This document shows positions 23,946 to 35,086 of a stretch of 64,000 bases of DNA, piece by piece (the first letter of the stretch is position 1; the number at the start of each line of letters is the position of its first letter). Made by a program: the position numbers and the translations under genes. This DNA comes from Cepaea nemoralis (taxonomy: Eukaryota; Mollusca; Gastropoda; Stylommatophora; Helicidae): contig JACEFZ010017696.1 of assembly GCA_014155875.1 (NCBI GenBank), forward strand, positions 248,001 to 312,000. Direction: 5' to 3'. The notes below the pieces were generated by a model. That model had not been told where the DNA came from, did not search any database, and saw only the letters and a list, made by a program, of their open reading frames with translations.

Positions 23946-26494
23946 AGGAGATGATTTACGGCCTGAAATGCTCTGTTTGTAATTTTTTTTTCTTTTGTCG
24001 GGAGGTAGTTGCGTTGCTTGAAAGATAGCGTTAGTCGCTGATAACTACCAGGACTGGCTGGAATCCATTATTACCAACCAAGGTACAGTTCCAACCAGGG
24101 GACAAAACTTGATGAAAGTAACCTCAGGGCATCACTGAGGAATATATATATATATATAACATGCAGTATTACCAAGTCAATGTGAATTCATGAATATATC
24201 ACATATTCACCTAACAATATAAACAGTTAGTGGATTCTGACGTAGAAAAATAGCATTAAGAAATACCCATAATGAAAGGATAAGAGGGGGTGGCGGAGAT
24301 TGTCAGAATCTCACTCGCCCGCGCCTGGAAGGCGATGAACAAGGACAAATGTGAACTCAACTAGCAGCAACTGCACAGTGGCCAATGGTCAGCGTGGCGC
24401 ACGAAGCACACGAGAACCCAGAGCCGGGCCAACACGAAACCCTGGCTGGGAGCTCAGACTGCTGACGACTATGAGACTGGACAGACGTGGGAGAAAGTGG
24501 CTTGTATTTAATGTATTATTCCATGCTTGATGTATGAAAGCTTGTATGCTCTGTGGAGACTGAAAGTATGCTTATTGTATGCATTGATGATCTTGTAGAT
24601 TTGTACATACGTAATTGTAAATGAGAATGCCGCTAGTTTGTGAGCGCTACATTATCTGAAGAATGTGATTAAATTGTTTTCAGTTATGTTACCGTGTGTT
24701 TCGTACAATCATTCGTAGTGTATGATTGTGTTTCACTCCCTGTCAGAACACACGAGCCATTGTTAAGTTAGAAGTAAGATAAGAAGTATGACACATTGCA
24801 ACTATAGTTATATTTTCAAGAATCACAGTTCGGGGACTCATCTCAGAAATTGAGCATGAGCCTTCAGTTGTGAGATGTAGGAACCTACCTGATGACACTT
24901 GAAGACCTAAAGTACACAGATTATAAACATACGCCTATGTTTCTCATTTAAACATACATTAAGAATAATAGAACACGCAAACAAACATAATACGAACAGG
25001 TAATGTACAAACATCAATTTTCAAGCAAGGGAGATCACACTTATACAAGGGACACAAAGAATTAATAGGGATTATGAGTACACAGATAAAAGATCTATCA
25101 ACAAGCGGAAGCTAGACAGGGATAGATCAGCGGACACAGATCTTGAATAAAGATGTTGAGGTAACATTTTACGGAAGCCATGGATAATATATCCATGATT
25201 AGAACCATTTAAAAAGGGACAAATTGTTGAGGGAGCATCAATTTTGGATGTCAGAGAGGCGTATTTTATGGGGTAACCATAATTATAAAACAAGATAACC
25301 TTGGTTCGTTAACAGCTTCCAGTAGTGAAATGTAGGAGAGTAGTGACTATTGGCAACATATCAAATATGTTAAACTGATAATAGACCAGTGGGTAGATAC
25401 TTCAACGGTGTTTCATACCCGTATGAATCAGAGTGGTACCTAAGTAGAGTGTTTTGACGAATTTCCACAACACACTGACAAATTAGTTCTGACTAATTTT
25501 TTATATGAATATACGACATTGTGTCACACCCTTTGTAATGAATTCGGTGACACATTACCCGGGGAGCATGGGAGAATATCAGGGTGTTGAGAGTGTAGGT
25601 ACAGGACATAGAGAGGACAAGGGACAGAATAGAGTCAGAATGACATAGATAAGGACATACAGGACACAGGTAAGGACATCGACCGTATAGTCGATAGAAT
25701 AGAGACAGGACATAAGTGAAGACACAGAGTGGTCATAAGAAGGACATCTACAGGACAGTAGATAGAGTGGAGACAGGACTTAGGTGGGGACACTGACGTG
25801 TCATAAACAGGACACCGGCAGGACAAGACCGAGTGATAGGAGGGGACATAAGTTCACGGGACACTGCCCTGAACGGACTAGACGTCAGTACACTGAATAA
25901 CCTAACCTAACACGGACGGACTGCAGTACGACGTGGACTGCTATGACAGCACAGGGGTCACGAACGGCACGGGGTCCAGTACCACGAGTCCAGCCGACCA
26001 GGCCTGAAAACGTCAGACGGGACTCAGACAGTTTCGAGGGGAGGACGTTGTGTTTTCTGAGCGAGTGTTAGCTTTTGCGAGAGTGCTAGTTTGAAGATAG
26101 CGAGTGTAGGACTTATGTAATTGACTGTGTGCTATAAGCGTATGTAAGGCGGCATTTGTATATATATGTAATGAAGTCACCGCCTGTGTGCACATTGTAA
26201 CTGTGATCAGGTTCGCCTGAATAAATTGTGAGAAGAACCATATGCATGACTGATGTTTTCTTGAGTGCGTATGAAGGAGTTAGAATGCCTGTGTGCGTGT
26301 GAGACGCTGACAACGACCATTCATTTCATCCAGTGGGGTTGAAAGTATGGAGCTGTGAGTTCTAAGATGGCTAATAAGGCCTAGTTTGGCTCGAAATATT
26401 CTTTGATAATGTGGGCAAAAAATGCTTGACGTTCCACGAGGAGGATCCTCCTGCAGGGGTTTTTTCTGTCCAGCCTTTTCTTCACAGCTCTTGA
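23946..26494. other. Non-coding tail of unit A
   Basis: No gene was found in this 2.5-kb stretch, which is closely matched at about 39857-42432 in unit B and absent after unit C. It holds a short TA run (about 24144-24158), an 8-bp inverted repeat TGTGTCAC/GTGACACA (25520-25527 and 25547-25554), a GGACA-rich degenerate repeat tract (about 25590-25830), and an AATAAA at 26220. The last 0.8 kb could be a solo LTR, but no duplication or partner was identified. Confidence 0.5.
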
Positions 26495-26572
26495 ACAGAG
26501 ATAGAATAGAAATTTAATGGCAAAAAGATAACAAAGTTGGGCATGTAATGTCACTGGTTGTGTTTTGCACAG

Positions 26573-26629
26573 AAAATCTCAGTTCCAATGTTAAGTTTGT
26601 GGATGGCAAGAATAGACAATCACCAGAAA
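26573..26629 (+). CDS. Candidate 57-nt symmetric mini-exon, unit B
   Basis: It has the same length and phases (1 to 1) as the unit-A mini-exon, bounded by TGTTTTGCACAG and GAAA|GTAAAG. It is open and differs at a few codons (V-K-F-V and Q-S-P-E). It would be available for splicing onto the unit-B or unit-C zinc-finger exon. Confidence 0.5.
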
Positions 26630-26689
26630 GTAAAGAAGTAAAGCTGAAAATGTAACATAATTCTCAAACAGATAGCCCTGCTCATCCAT

Positions 26690-27545
26690 CCATCCATCCG
26701 TCCATCATGTGCCATGCTGGTAAGCGTGGGCGGTCATGTACTGCCATCTCACTCGATCACCAGAGTCGTGTATTAGCTCCGTGTTCCTGTCTCGACCATG
26801 CCACATGGCCAAGCCATCCAGGTATTTACTTCTCGGTCTTCCCCTTGGTCTCTTCCCTTCAATCTTGCCAGTCGTCACCAAGTTCTCCAAGTCATTTCTT
26901 CTCATAAGCAAAGGCTAATGGGCGAGTCTTGAAAAAGGAGAGCCTGGCATATGAGACTACAACCTCCAGCATGAGAATGTAGGTGGAGGCAGTAAGAGTG
27001 GCATTCCAGTGGCTAGAGGAGACTACTGCAACACACGTGTTCATTACAGATTCAAAAAATATGCTTAGCAAGGTGGAGGAAGGAATGTTTCGTGTGGAAT
27101 GGCTCTCGTCGCTTTAGAGGTCACAGATTGTGAGAATTGTATGGATATTTTGCCCTGCCCATGCGGGTGTACGGGGGAATGAACAGGCTGATAGGCTAGC
27201 AGGGAATGCACCTCTTGGTGGTATCTTGCCTATGGACAAAGGGGAGGTGGTTGTGCGCTTGTGGGACCAGGTGGAGAAGGCGGAGGAACAGATTGAGAAC
27301 CCATATGTGGAAAGAATGAGATTCTGTCCATGGTATTCTTTGCATTTTCCTCAGAAACCACATTTTCACAGCCATTATCTGGTTTTCAGCTTGACTGCTT
27401 ATTGTCCACGCTTCACATCCATACAAAAGTATAGGTTCAATGTAGCACTTCAACACTCTTTTTCTTGTTTCAGTTGATATCTTTTTATTGGTCAGTATGT
27501 TTTTGATCTTGCAAAAGGCTACCTTCGCAATGGCCCTGCTCATAC
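26690..27545 (-). mobile_element. LINE C-terminal fragment carrying a nested antisense LINE piece, unit B
   Basis: Minus strand, in two parts. 27543 to about 27325 encodes [20 protein letters not shown] to KMQRIPWTE, and 26911-26705 encodes LENLVTTGKIEGKRPRGRPR and its end, with a GGAT-type tail at about 26690. The parts are separated by a plus-strand fragment of family-1 LINE at 26906-27325. Unit C has an almost identical structure at 42627-43482; unit A lacks it. Confidence 0.82.
26906..27325 (+). mobile_element. Nested RNase H fragment of the family-1 LINE, unit B
   Basis: Plus-strand frame reading MRIVWIFCPAHAGVRGNEQA and on to EQIENPYVERMR, matching the RNase H C-terminal region. It begins with KANGRVLKKESLAYETTTSS-like sequence. 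It replaces part of the host LINE, so it is an insertion with loss of host sequence or a recombination patch. Confidence 0.78.
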
Positions 27546-27650
27546 ATATGTATAATTCTCACACAGATATCCCTGCTCATACATATGTATAATTCTTACA
27601 CAGATAGCCCTGCTCATACATATATATATATATATAATTCTCACACAGAG
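27536..27650. repeat. Short tandem repeat of the AATTCTCACACAGATAGCCC unit, unit B
   Basis: About three copies of the 36-39-bp unit that is present in unit A at 11131-11230. One copy has a short TA run (27620-27635). Confidence 0.85.
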
Positions 27651-28173
27651 CACATGTATTGAAAGTAGAACATGATTCTCGTGTAAGAGATGTTCATCAA
27701 TAGCCCTGCCCATACACACATGTTGAAAGCAAAACATGATTCTCACACAGTTGATGTTCTTTGATAGTTCTGCTGATACTTTCTTTCTTTATTTATTTTT
27801 TATCTCTTTCCAACCCAGAAGTTTTCCTAGCAGATGGGCAGATGGGAAAATAATCTGTAGGAAAATTCAAGAGGGCCTAACTTTCAGTGAAGCTCAATAA
27901 ATACACCTAATCTAAATCATGTGCTTTGATGCATTTCACAGGGACAGTTGGAGAACTACCTGAAAACAATAATTATATCCAATATCTGGACAAGAAGAAG
28001 ACAATATTTATATCCAATATTTGGATAAGAAGCAGACAATACTGACGTTCTACAAAATATGAACATCATGTCTTGGACCCTGAAATACTGTATCCATACT
28101 GAATGACACATTAGTTTGGAGAGAACAGTGTTGGGTGGCATGATTCCTGGAAGACGAGGCAGGGTTCAACCAG
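27651..28173. other. Intron sequence, unit B
   Basis: Matches about 11231-11650 of unit A. It contains a single copy of the 58-bp motif at about 28073. No gene was seen. Confidence 0.45.
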
Positions 28174-30175
28174 CATGAAGCTGGACACAGACCATTGCAG
28201 AAATCTTGGACATGAAGCTTGACACAGACCATTGCATAAATCTTGGACATAAAGCTGGACACAGACCAGTGCAGAAATCTTGGACATAAAACTACATGAA
28301 GCTGGATACAGACCATTGCAGAAATCTTGGACATGAAGCTGGACACAGACCAGTGCAGAAATCTTGGACATAAAACTACATGAAGCTGGACACAGACCAT
28401 TGCAGAAATCTTGGACATGAAGCTGGACACAGACCAGTGCAGAAATCTTGGACATGAAGCTGGACACAGACCAGTGCAGAAATCTTGGACATGAAGCTGG
28501 ACACAGACCAGTGTAGAAATCTTGGACATGAAGCTGGACACAGACCATTGCAGAAATCTTGGACATAAAACTATATGAAGCTGGACACAGACCATTGCAG
28601 AAATCTTGGACATGAAGCTGGACACAGACCAGTGCAGAAATCTTGGACATGAAGCTGGACACAGACCATTGCAGAAATCTTGGACATGAAGCTAGTCACA
28701 GACCATTGCAGAAATCTTGGACATCAAGCTGGACACAGACCAGTGCAGAAATCTTGGACATGAAGCTGGACACAGACCATTGCAGAAATCTTGGACATGA
28801 AGCTGGACACAGACCAGTGCAGAAATCTTGGACATGAAGCTGGACACAGACCACTGCAGAAATCTTGGACATGAAGCTGGACACAGACCATTGCAGAAAT
28901 CTTGGACACAAAACTACATGAAGCTGGACACAGACCACTGCAGAAATCTTGGACATGAAGCTGGACACAGACCATTGCAGAAATCTTGGACATGAAGCTG
29001 GACACAGACCATTGCAGAAATCATGGACATAAAACTACATGAAGCTGGACACAGACCACTGCAGAAATCTTGGACATGAAGCTGGACACAGACCACTGCA
29101 GAAATCTTGGACATGAAGCTGGACACAGACCATTGCAGAAATCTTGGACATGAAGCTGGACACAGACCATTGCAGAAATCTTGGACATGAAGCTGGACAC
29201 AGACCATTGCAGAAATCTTGGACATAAAACTACATGAAGCTAGACACAGACCAGTGCAGAAACCTTGGACATAAAACTACATGAAGCTGGACACAGACCA
29301 GTGCAGAAATCTTGGACATAAAACTACATGAAGCTGGACACAGACCAGTGCAGAAACCTTGGACATAAAACTACATGAAGCTGGACACAGACCAGTGCAG
29401 AAACCTTGGACATAAAACTACATGAAGCTGGACACAGACCAGTGCTGAAATCTTGGACATAAAACTACATGAAGCTGGACACAGACCATTGCAGAAATCT
29501 TGGATATGAAGCTGGACACAGACCAGTGCAGAAATCTTGGACATGAAGCTGGACAAAGACCATTGCAGAAATCTTGGACATGAAGCTGGACACAGACCAG
29601 AGCAGAAATCTTGGACATAAAACTACATGAAGCTGGACACAGACCACTGCAGAAATCTTGGACATAAAACTACATGAAGCTAGACACAGTCCAGTGCAGA
29701 AACCTTGGACATAAAACTACATGAAGCTGGACACAGACCAGTGCAGAAACCTTGGACATAAAACTACATGAAGCTGGACACAGACCATTGCAGAAATCTT
29801 GGACACAAAACTACATGAAGCTGGACACAGACCATTGCAGAAACCTTGGACATAAAACTACATGAAGCTGGACACAGACCAGTGCAGAAACCTTGGACAT
29901 AAAACTACATGAAGCTGAACACAGACCAGTGCAGAAACCTTGGACATAAAACTACATGAAGCTGGACACAGACCATTGCAGAAACCTTGGACATAAAACT
30001 ACATGAAGCTGGACACAGACCATTGCAGAAACCTTGGACATAAAACTAAATGAAGCTGGACACAAACCAGTGCAGAAACCTTGGACATAAAACTACATGA
30101 AGCTGGACACAGACCATTGCAGAAACCTTGGACATAAAGCTAAATTAAGCTGGACACAAACCAGTGCAGAAACCT
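28174..30175. repeat. 47/37-bp minisatellite, unit B (about 46 copies)
   Basis: Same repeat family as 12031-15232, with long (with AAAACTACAT) and short variants. Copies with ACCAGTG in place of ACCATTG are common and tend to cluster. Minus-strand frames such as 28050-28625 are repeat by-products. Confidence 0.94.
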
Positions 30176-31006
30176 TGTATGCAAGATGAGCTTGGAGCCC
30201 CAGAAGCTTGTCAGCCATCCAGGGCAAGATGTCAGCAACCATGTTGATGGTGGCGTGCCCAGCAATCCCCACACTGCTATAGGAACCAGTCACAAGTCTC
30301 AGCCCAGTGTACAATGCCTGGTTGGCAGACAAGGATGCAGTACCACATATTTGGGAGACAAGGGACAACAGCCTGCAAATTATCAACAGGAGCAGATGGA
30401 AAGGAAAATTCCAGATCTGGTGTCTCCAGTTTATGTTGGTTCTGAAACTCAAACACCTCCTGCCCATAATAAGTATGAGAATAGTAGAGGCGATAGAGAG
30501 GAAGATCAACACATTCACACGGAATCGACTGTAAGCACTGCCAGGTCTGTTGGCTCTAGTGCTTTACTGCTGGAAGACAAAGCTCATGCTACCATTTACA
30601 TATGTCACAGAGGAATTTAAAGTCAGAAAAGCCAGACTTGTGATTATGCTGTACAAGTACCCAGACCACACAATCTGTGGCTTCCAGCCCAAGCTAAGAA
30701 CAGGAAGAAAGTGGAACGTTAGCAGTGCTATCTACTCTGCAAGCAACCGCTGGTTTCCTGGGAAAGAAGCTGGGCTTTCTCTCGGCCAAGTCAATGAGTG
30801 CCATGTGAAGTCTTGATGAGGCAGGTGCATTGCGTTCTCCTCCCTGAGTGCAGGCTGATTGTTGGGAAAGCACACGCAGTGGCCAATTGGTGGGATGACT
30901 GTAACCAGCAGTGAATACATGTCTTGGAGCTGGAAGATAACTTTGGATGCCTGACAGGAGATACACAACTGGGAGTCATGAGTGTAAAGAAGATCAAGAG
31001 GCCATA
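30176..31006 (-). mobile_element. Decayed jockey/R1-type LINE RT fragment, unit B
   Basis: Minus strand: a region reading YTHDSQLCISCQASK may be the RT catalytic-box region with the first Asp lost. Further on comes SANQALYTGLRLVTGSYSSV, then AGHATINMVADILPWMADKL, resembling the RT thumb of jockey/CR1/R1-type LINEs. Frames are broken repeatedly. Present in C (45083-46466, itself interrupted) and absent from unit A. The family assignment rests on general resemblance only. Confidence 0.5.
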
Positions 31007-31389
31007 ACATTTATGGACGAGAGACTATTTCTGAAGATCAGAAGCCTCCTGTTGTTCTTGCTCCACGGTGGAGTTTGTACTGTCAGAGATGCTAATGTTA
31101 GATAATGTTAATGTTGGGTAGAGAGTTTCACTATGGACAGACAAGTGGATGGAGATTATTCAGTTGACAGAGAACATTTTGGGATAAGATTAAGTTTATG
31201 TTGAATGAAGATATTAATTTTGGACATGGATAATGTTAATGTTGGCAGAGAACATGTTATTGTTACAATTTACATGTAAGTCATCAATGTTTGACTGAGA
31301 TGTTAATGTTGGATGGAGACTGATCGGTTAGTTGGACATGTGGAATTCATCAACAAAGAAAATATTATTATTGAACAACGATAATGAAT
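31007..31389. other. Intron sequence, units B and C
   Basis: AT-rich, with several TGTTAATGTTGG-like degenerate repeats. No gene was seen. Confidence 0.45.
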
Positions 31390-32165
31390 GAATCAATCAA
31401 TCAATTAGGCACCGTCTCCACAATAAAGGTTGGCTGCAATGGATCTCTAACACTGTCTGTATCTCGCCCTGACTGTACATTCTGTCATATTGCTGTTCAT
31501 CCATCACTTGATGTTATCTTCCCACTTGTATCATTGTCTACCTCTTGCCCATTTGCCTTCAACTTTACCTTCCAGTGTGGTTTATATAATAGTGCTATGT
31601 TTTTAATATGGCGAAAATATTTCACTTGCCTCTTTTTTATTTTTTATCAACTGTCTTTTCATTCCCAGTTTTTCTACAACCTCTGTATTTATTTTTGTTT
31701 CAGTGAAACACAACATATGTATCCATGTCTCTGGGGCCTCTATTCTACTTTCTAATTGCGTGTTCATTGTTCAGGCTTCTGTTCCATATAGTAGTACTGA
31801 GTATAGATACTATTTGGCAATTCTCGTTTTTAATGCATTGTTAATATCTCTAGATGTTAATACTGATTTTATGTCGTTGAAAACATGTTTGGTAATTCTT
31901 ATTCTTGTATTGATTTCTGTTTCACTTTACCATCATCTGTTATTACATGTCCAAGATAGGAGAAACTTGTTACTTGTTCTAGTATCTCCCCGTTAACTGT
32001 GATGTTCATTGATGGCCATTCCTTTCCACTTCTGATTATAAAAATTTTAGTTGTTGTTTTGGAGGGGGGGGGGGATATTAACATTTAAGCCACATTCTGC
32101 ACTATGCCTGTTTACTTGTTCCACCAGGTTTTGTAACTCTTGCTCACTTCCTGCTAGTAACACTG
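31390..32165 (-). mobile_element. Decayed LINE C-terminal fragment, unit B
   Basis: Counterpart of 15448-16225. Minus-strand motifs include VTSFSYLGHVITDDG, and the fragment ends in an AATCAATCAATC-type tail near 31393. An internal oligo(T) run (as in unit A) here contains a G run (about 32062-32073). Confidence 0.72.
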
Positions 32166-32689
32166 TATTAAACAGAGATGTTAATGCTGGACACAAATAA
32201 AGTTGGATGGACACTTTCTTTCTTGAAAAACATGTTGAACATAGAAATTAAAGTTGCTTGGGAATTTTACAATGTCTGTTAGTGAGAGATAATTTTGTGG
32301 ACATATAATACGTATGTAGGAATGTGTTCTTATGTTTTTGAAACCTAAATGATCTGACATTGCTATTCTGGTGAACATCTTGGGTATATCAAGCAGTTTG
32401 TGTTCACATTGAACAGCGGTTACAAGTTAGTTTCATATCCTTTACAGGATGTCTCAGTCAACCCCAGTATGCTTTGACTGTTTGTGATTTCTTAACAAGT
32501 TTACATTCAGTAGTTTGCCATTAGTTTACATTCAGTAGTTTGCCATTGGTTTCTGAATGACCTGCACTCATACCTTTGCATGAAAACTAACACATAGCAA
32601 TCTGCTGCCAAATTTCCGCAGCTGTGTTTTAAATTCAGTATGCAGGATTACGATTTGTGTCTGTAACCCCTTAACACAGAACCTGCGAC
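32166..32689. other. Intron sequence, unit B
   Basis: Counterpart of 16226-16759. It keeps the duplicated CATTCAGTAGTTTGCCATT motif and one copy of the TTTACAG|GATG segment. No gene was seen. Confidence 0.45.
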
Positions 32690-34890
32690 ATTATTAAAAT
32701 AGGAGTTGAGTTAAGAACCGACATCACTGCACTCAGGACATTCCCATACGTGCTCAGTCCCCTCGTTCAACAGCCAGCGAAGAGTCATACTACTAATCGT
32801 TCCCACCGCTATCTGATTAAAAGTTCTCCTGGTCTTCCCTCTCAGTTTTGAGATTCTTCCAGAACCCCTGCCGATCCCCCGCAATCTCATTCTTTCCACA
32901 TATGGGTTCTCAATCTGTTCCTCCGCCTTCTCCACCTGGTCCCACAAGCGCACGACCACCTCCCCCTTGTCCATAGGCAAACTACCACCAAGAGGTGCAT
33001 TCCCTGCTAGCCTATCAGCCTGTTCATTCCCCCTTACCCCGCATGGCCAGGGCAAAATATCCATACAATTCTCACAATCTGTGACCTCTGAAGCGACGAG
33101 AGCCATTCCACATGAAACATTCCTTTCTCCACCTTACTAAGCATACTCTTTGAATCCGTAATGAATACAACGTGTGTTGCAGTGGTCTCCTCTAGCCACC
33201 GGAATGCCGCTGTTACTGCCTCCACCTCCATTCTCATGCTGGAGGTCGTAGTCTCATATGCCAGACTCTCCTTTTTCAAGACTCGTCCATTAGCCTTTGC
33301 AATAAAGCCCCAGCCACTACGTCTGTTTCTCACCACTGACCCATCGGTGTAGATGACTATGTCACCTTGATGTGTGTTGCTCTGGATCAGCTGTTGCACT
33401 TCAAACTCAGTGCGTCCCGCTGCCCATTCTCTGCACTCACGACCCAGTGTTATTATGACATTGTGCCAGTCCGTGATGTCTTCCGGAACTTCAACCCACT
33501 CTCTTTCACGATTGATGGTCTCTAGATCACACACCTGACGTATAGAAAGTTCTGCCTGTGCCATCCAGGACCTGCCTCGTCTTAGTCTATGACCCTTGAC
33601 CATATCCATTGCTGCATGCAGCGGGTGATCCCTGTCTGCGGCAACTCTCAGGTACAATTTGGCCTGAAGGACCCTATGCCTGTCTGTCATTGGTGGTAGC
33701 GCCAGGATATGCCTCATGCATATAGTTGGTATGTCCTTTGTGCACCCCAGGATTAACCGCATGGCAGCATTCTGTATGCACTCCAACCTTTCAAGCTGGC
33801 TCTTCGATACTGTCAGCAGCCCCAAACCATACTCAATGACAGAAATTATTAACTGCTGAAAGAGCCTGTACAGTATCCTCTGATCTACCCCGGTTGCTGC
33901 CATAGCCCTCAATGCATTAAGTCCCCTACCAGCCTTCACCACCAAATCCTCCACATGATCCTTAAAAGACAAACACCTGTCAAAGGTGATACCCAAGTAC
34001 TTCAATTTACTCTCTCGACTAAGAGGACATCCATTCAACATAATACCTGGGACGTCTGCCTTGACGATCCGGTTATCCAGGGAGTACCACACAACCGATG
34101 CCTTGTCTGGGTGTATAATGGCGCCTGCATTCCTGCACCACTCCGCTACCCTGTTTACTGCCACCTGTAAGTCTTTCGCCAAACTGGCCCTGTCTCTGTT
34201 CTGTCTGTACACCTGTACATCATCTGCAAATGTCAAGATTCTACCCACATCTGGTGTCTCAATAGCTGCGATTTTGCTGGTGTAGACATTAAAGAGCACT
34301 GGGGACAAGGCAGATCCCTGCGGCAACCCAGGTGTAATAGTACAGGGATCAGAAGACCAGGAACCCATGCGCAGTGCAACCTTACGCTCATAAAGGACTG
34401 GCGCAACCCATCTAACAAGGCAAGGGCAGACTTCCATGTCCAACAGTGTATATGTATCAACCGATCATACCTAACCCTGTTATACACATCCTCCAGGTCA
34501 AGAGCTACCGACACTGTCTCCTGTTTATCCTGGAAGCCCTCGTAGACATCAAATGCAAATGTCGCAGCAATGGCCCAGGTGTCCTTCCCAGGCCGGTAAC
34601 TCCTGAGTCCTTGGGGGAGCAGATTATAACTTTCCAAATGTTGCTGGAGCCTGCATGCTACTATTATTATTATATTAAAATAGGAACTGATGTGTACCAT
34701 TGGTTGGGTCTCCTGGCAGGGTTTGTGCACCAGTTGTGCTACTACAGCACCGTCTGAAGTCAGGTTTCTGTTCCACCCTCACCAGATTACACAGACTTTG
34801 TGTAGCCTTGACTGTTTTTGCTTCAGGTAAACTTGCACTCACTTGAGCCTTGTTGCCACTCAACATCTGTACCTTAAATTTAGAACTCAT
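32690..34890 (-). mobile_element. I-clade-like LINE relic (RT plus RNase H), unit B
   Basis: The best preserved family-1 copy. Minus-strand order: a 71-codon 5' frame (34890-34675), the RT N-terminal part (34730-34233, frameshifted near 34440), the RT-RNase H frame 34443-33034, and the terminal RNase H part to 32711. A 2-nt length difference from unit A near 34445 breaks the RT frame and is shared with unit C. No SINE is inserted here. The endonuclease and most of ORF1 are missing, so the element is dead. Confidence 0.88.
33034..34443 (-). CDS. LINE reverse transcriptase-RNase H open frame (469 codons, relic)
   Basis: This is the longest uninterrupted frame of the family-1 LINE. RT motifs are LPQGSALSPV (around residues 40-49) and FADD (residues 72-75), the catalytic aspartates. 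The RNase H domain has VIYTDGS with Asp367, MEVEA with Glu406, and ITDS with Asp430, then PGHAG at the end. A frameshift moves the remaining ADRLAG motif into the adjoining frame (33106-32711). The function in an active element would be target-primed reverse transcription and RNA-strand removal. Here it is a fragment of a dead element antisense to the zinc-finger gene. The start is arbitrary, since the true RT frame begins upstream in another frame. Confidence 0.8.
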   Translation of the reverse strand: MDMEVCPCLVRWVAPVLYERKVALRMGSWSSDPCTITPGLPQGSALSPVLFNVYTSKIAAIETPDVGRILTFADDVQVYRQNRDRASLAKDLQVAVNRVAEWCRNAGAIIHPDKASVVWYSLDNRIVKADVPGIMLNGCPLSRESKLKYLGITFDRCLSFKDHVEDLVVKAGRGLNALRAMAATGVDQRILYRLFQQLIISVIEYGLGLLTVSKSQLERLECIQNAAMRLILGCTKDIPTICMRHILALPPMTDRHRVLQAKLYLRVAADRDHPLHAAMDMVKGHRLRRGRSWMAQAELSIRQVCDLETINREREWVEVPEDITDWHNVIITLGRECREWAAGRTEFEVQQLIQSNTHQGDIVIYTDGSVVRNRRSGWGFIAKANGRVLKKESLAYETTTSSMRMEVEAVTAAFRWLEETTATHVVFITDSKSMLSKVEKGMFHVEWLSSLQRSQIVRIVWIFCPGHAG

Positions 34891-35086
34891 ATTTGTACTG
34901 TGATAGATTTTCTATAATTTCGGGGATGTTGAAGTTGTTTTACAAATCAAATTAAATACAGTTTTATAATTTCATATTACAACTTGTGTTTGAAGCTAAT
35001 TAGTTTAAATGCTGTTCAATTTTGAGTTGTTTACAACATAATTGCAACTTGAGCACAACTAATGTGTCAATGTCTTACATACACAG

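Noticed and set aside
24240..24780. A gene in the GC-richer stretch of the unit tail
   Set aside because: No frame over about 60 codons is shared by units A and B; indels between the copies are not multiples of three.
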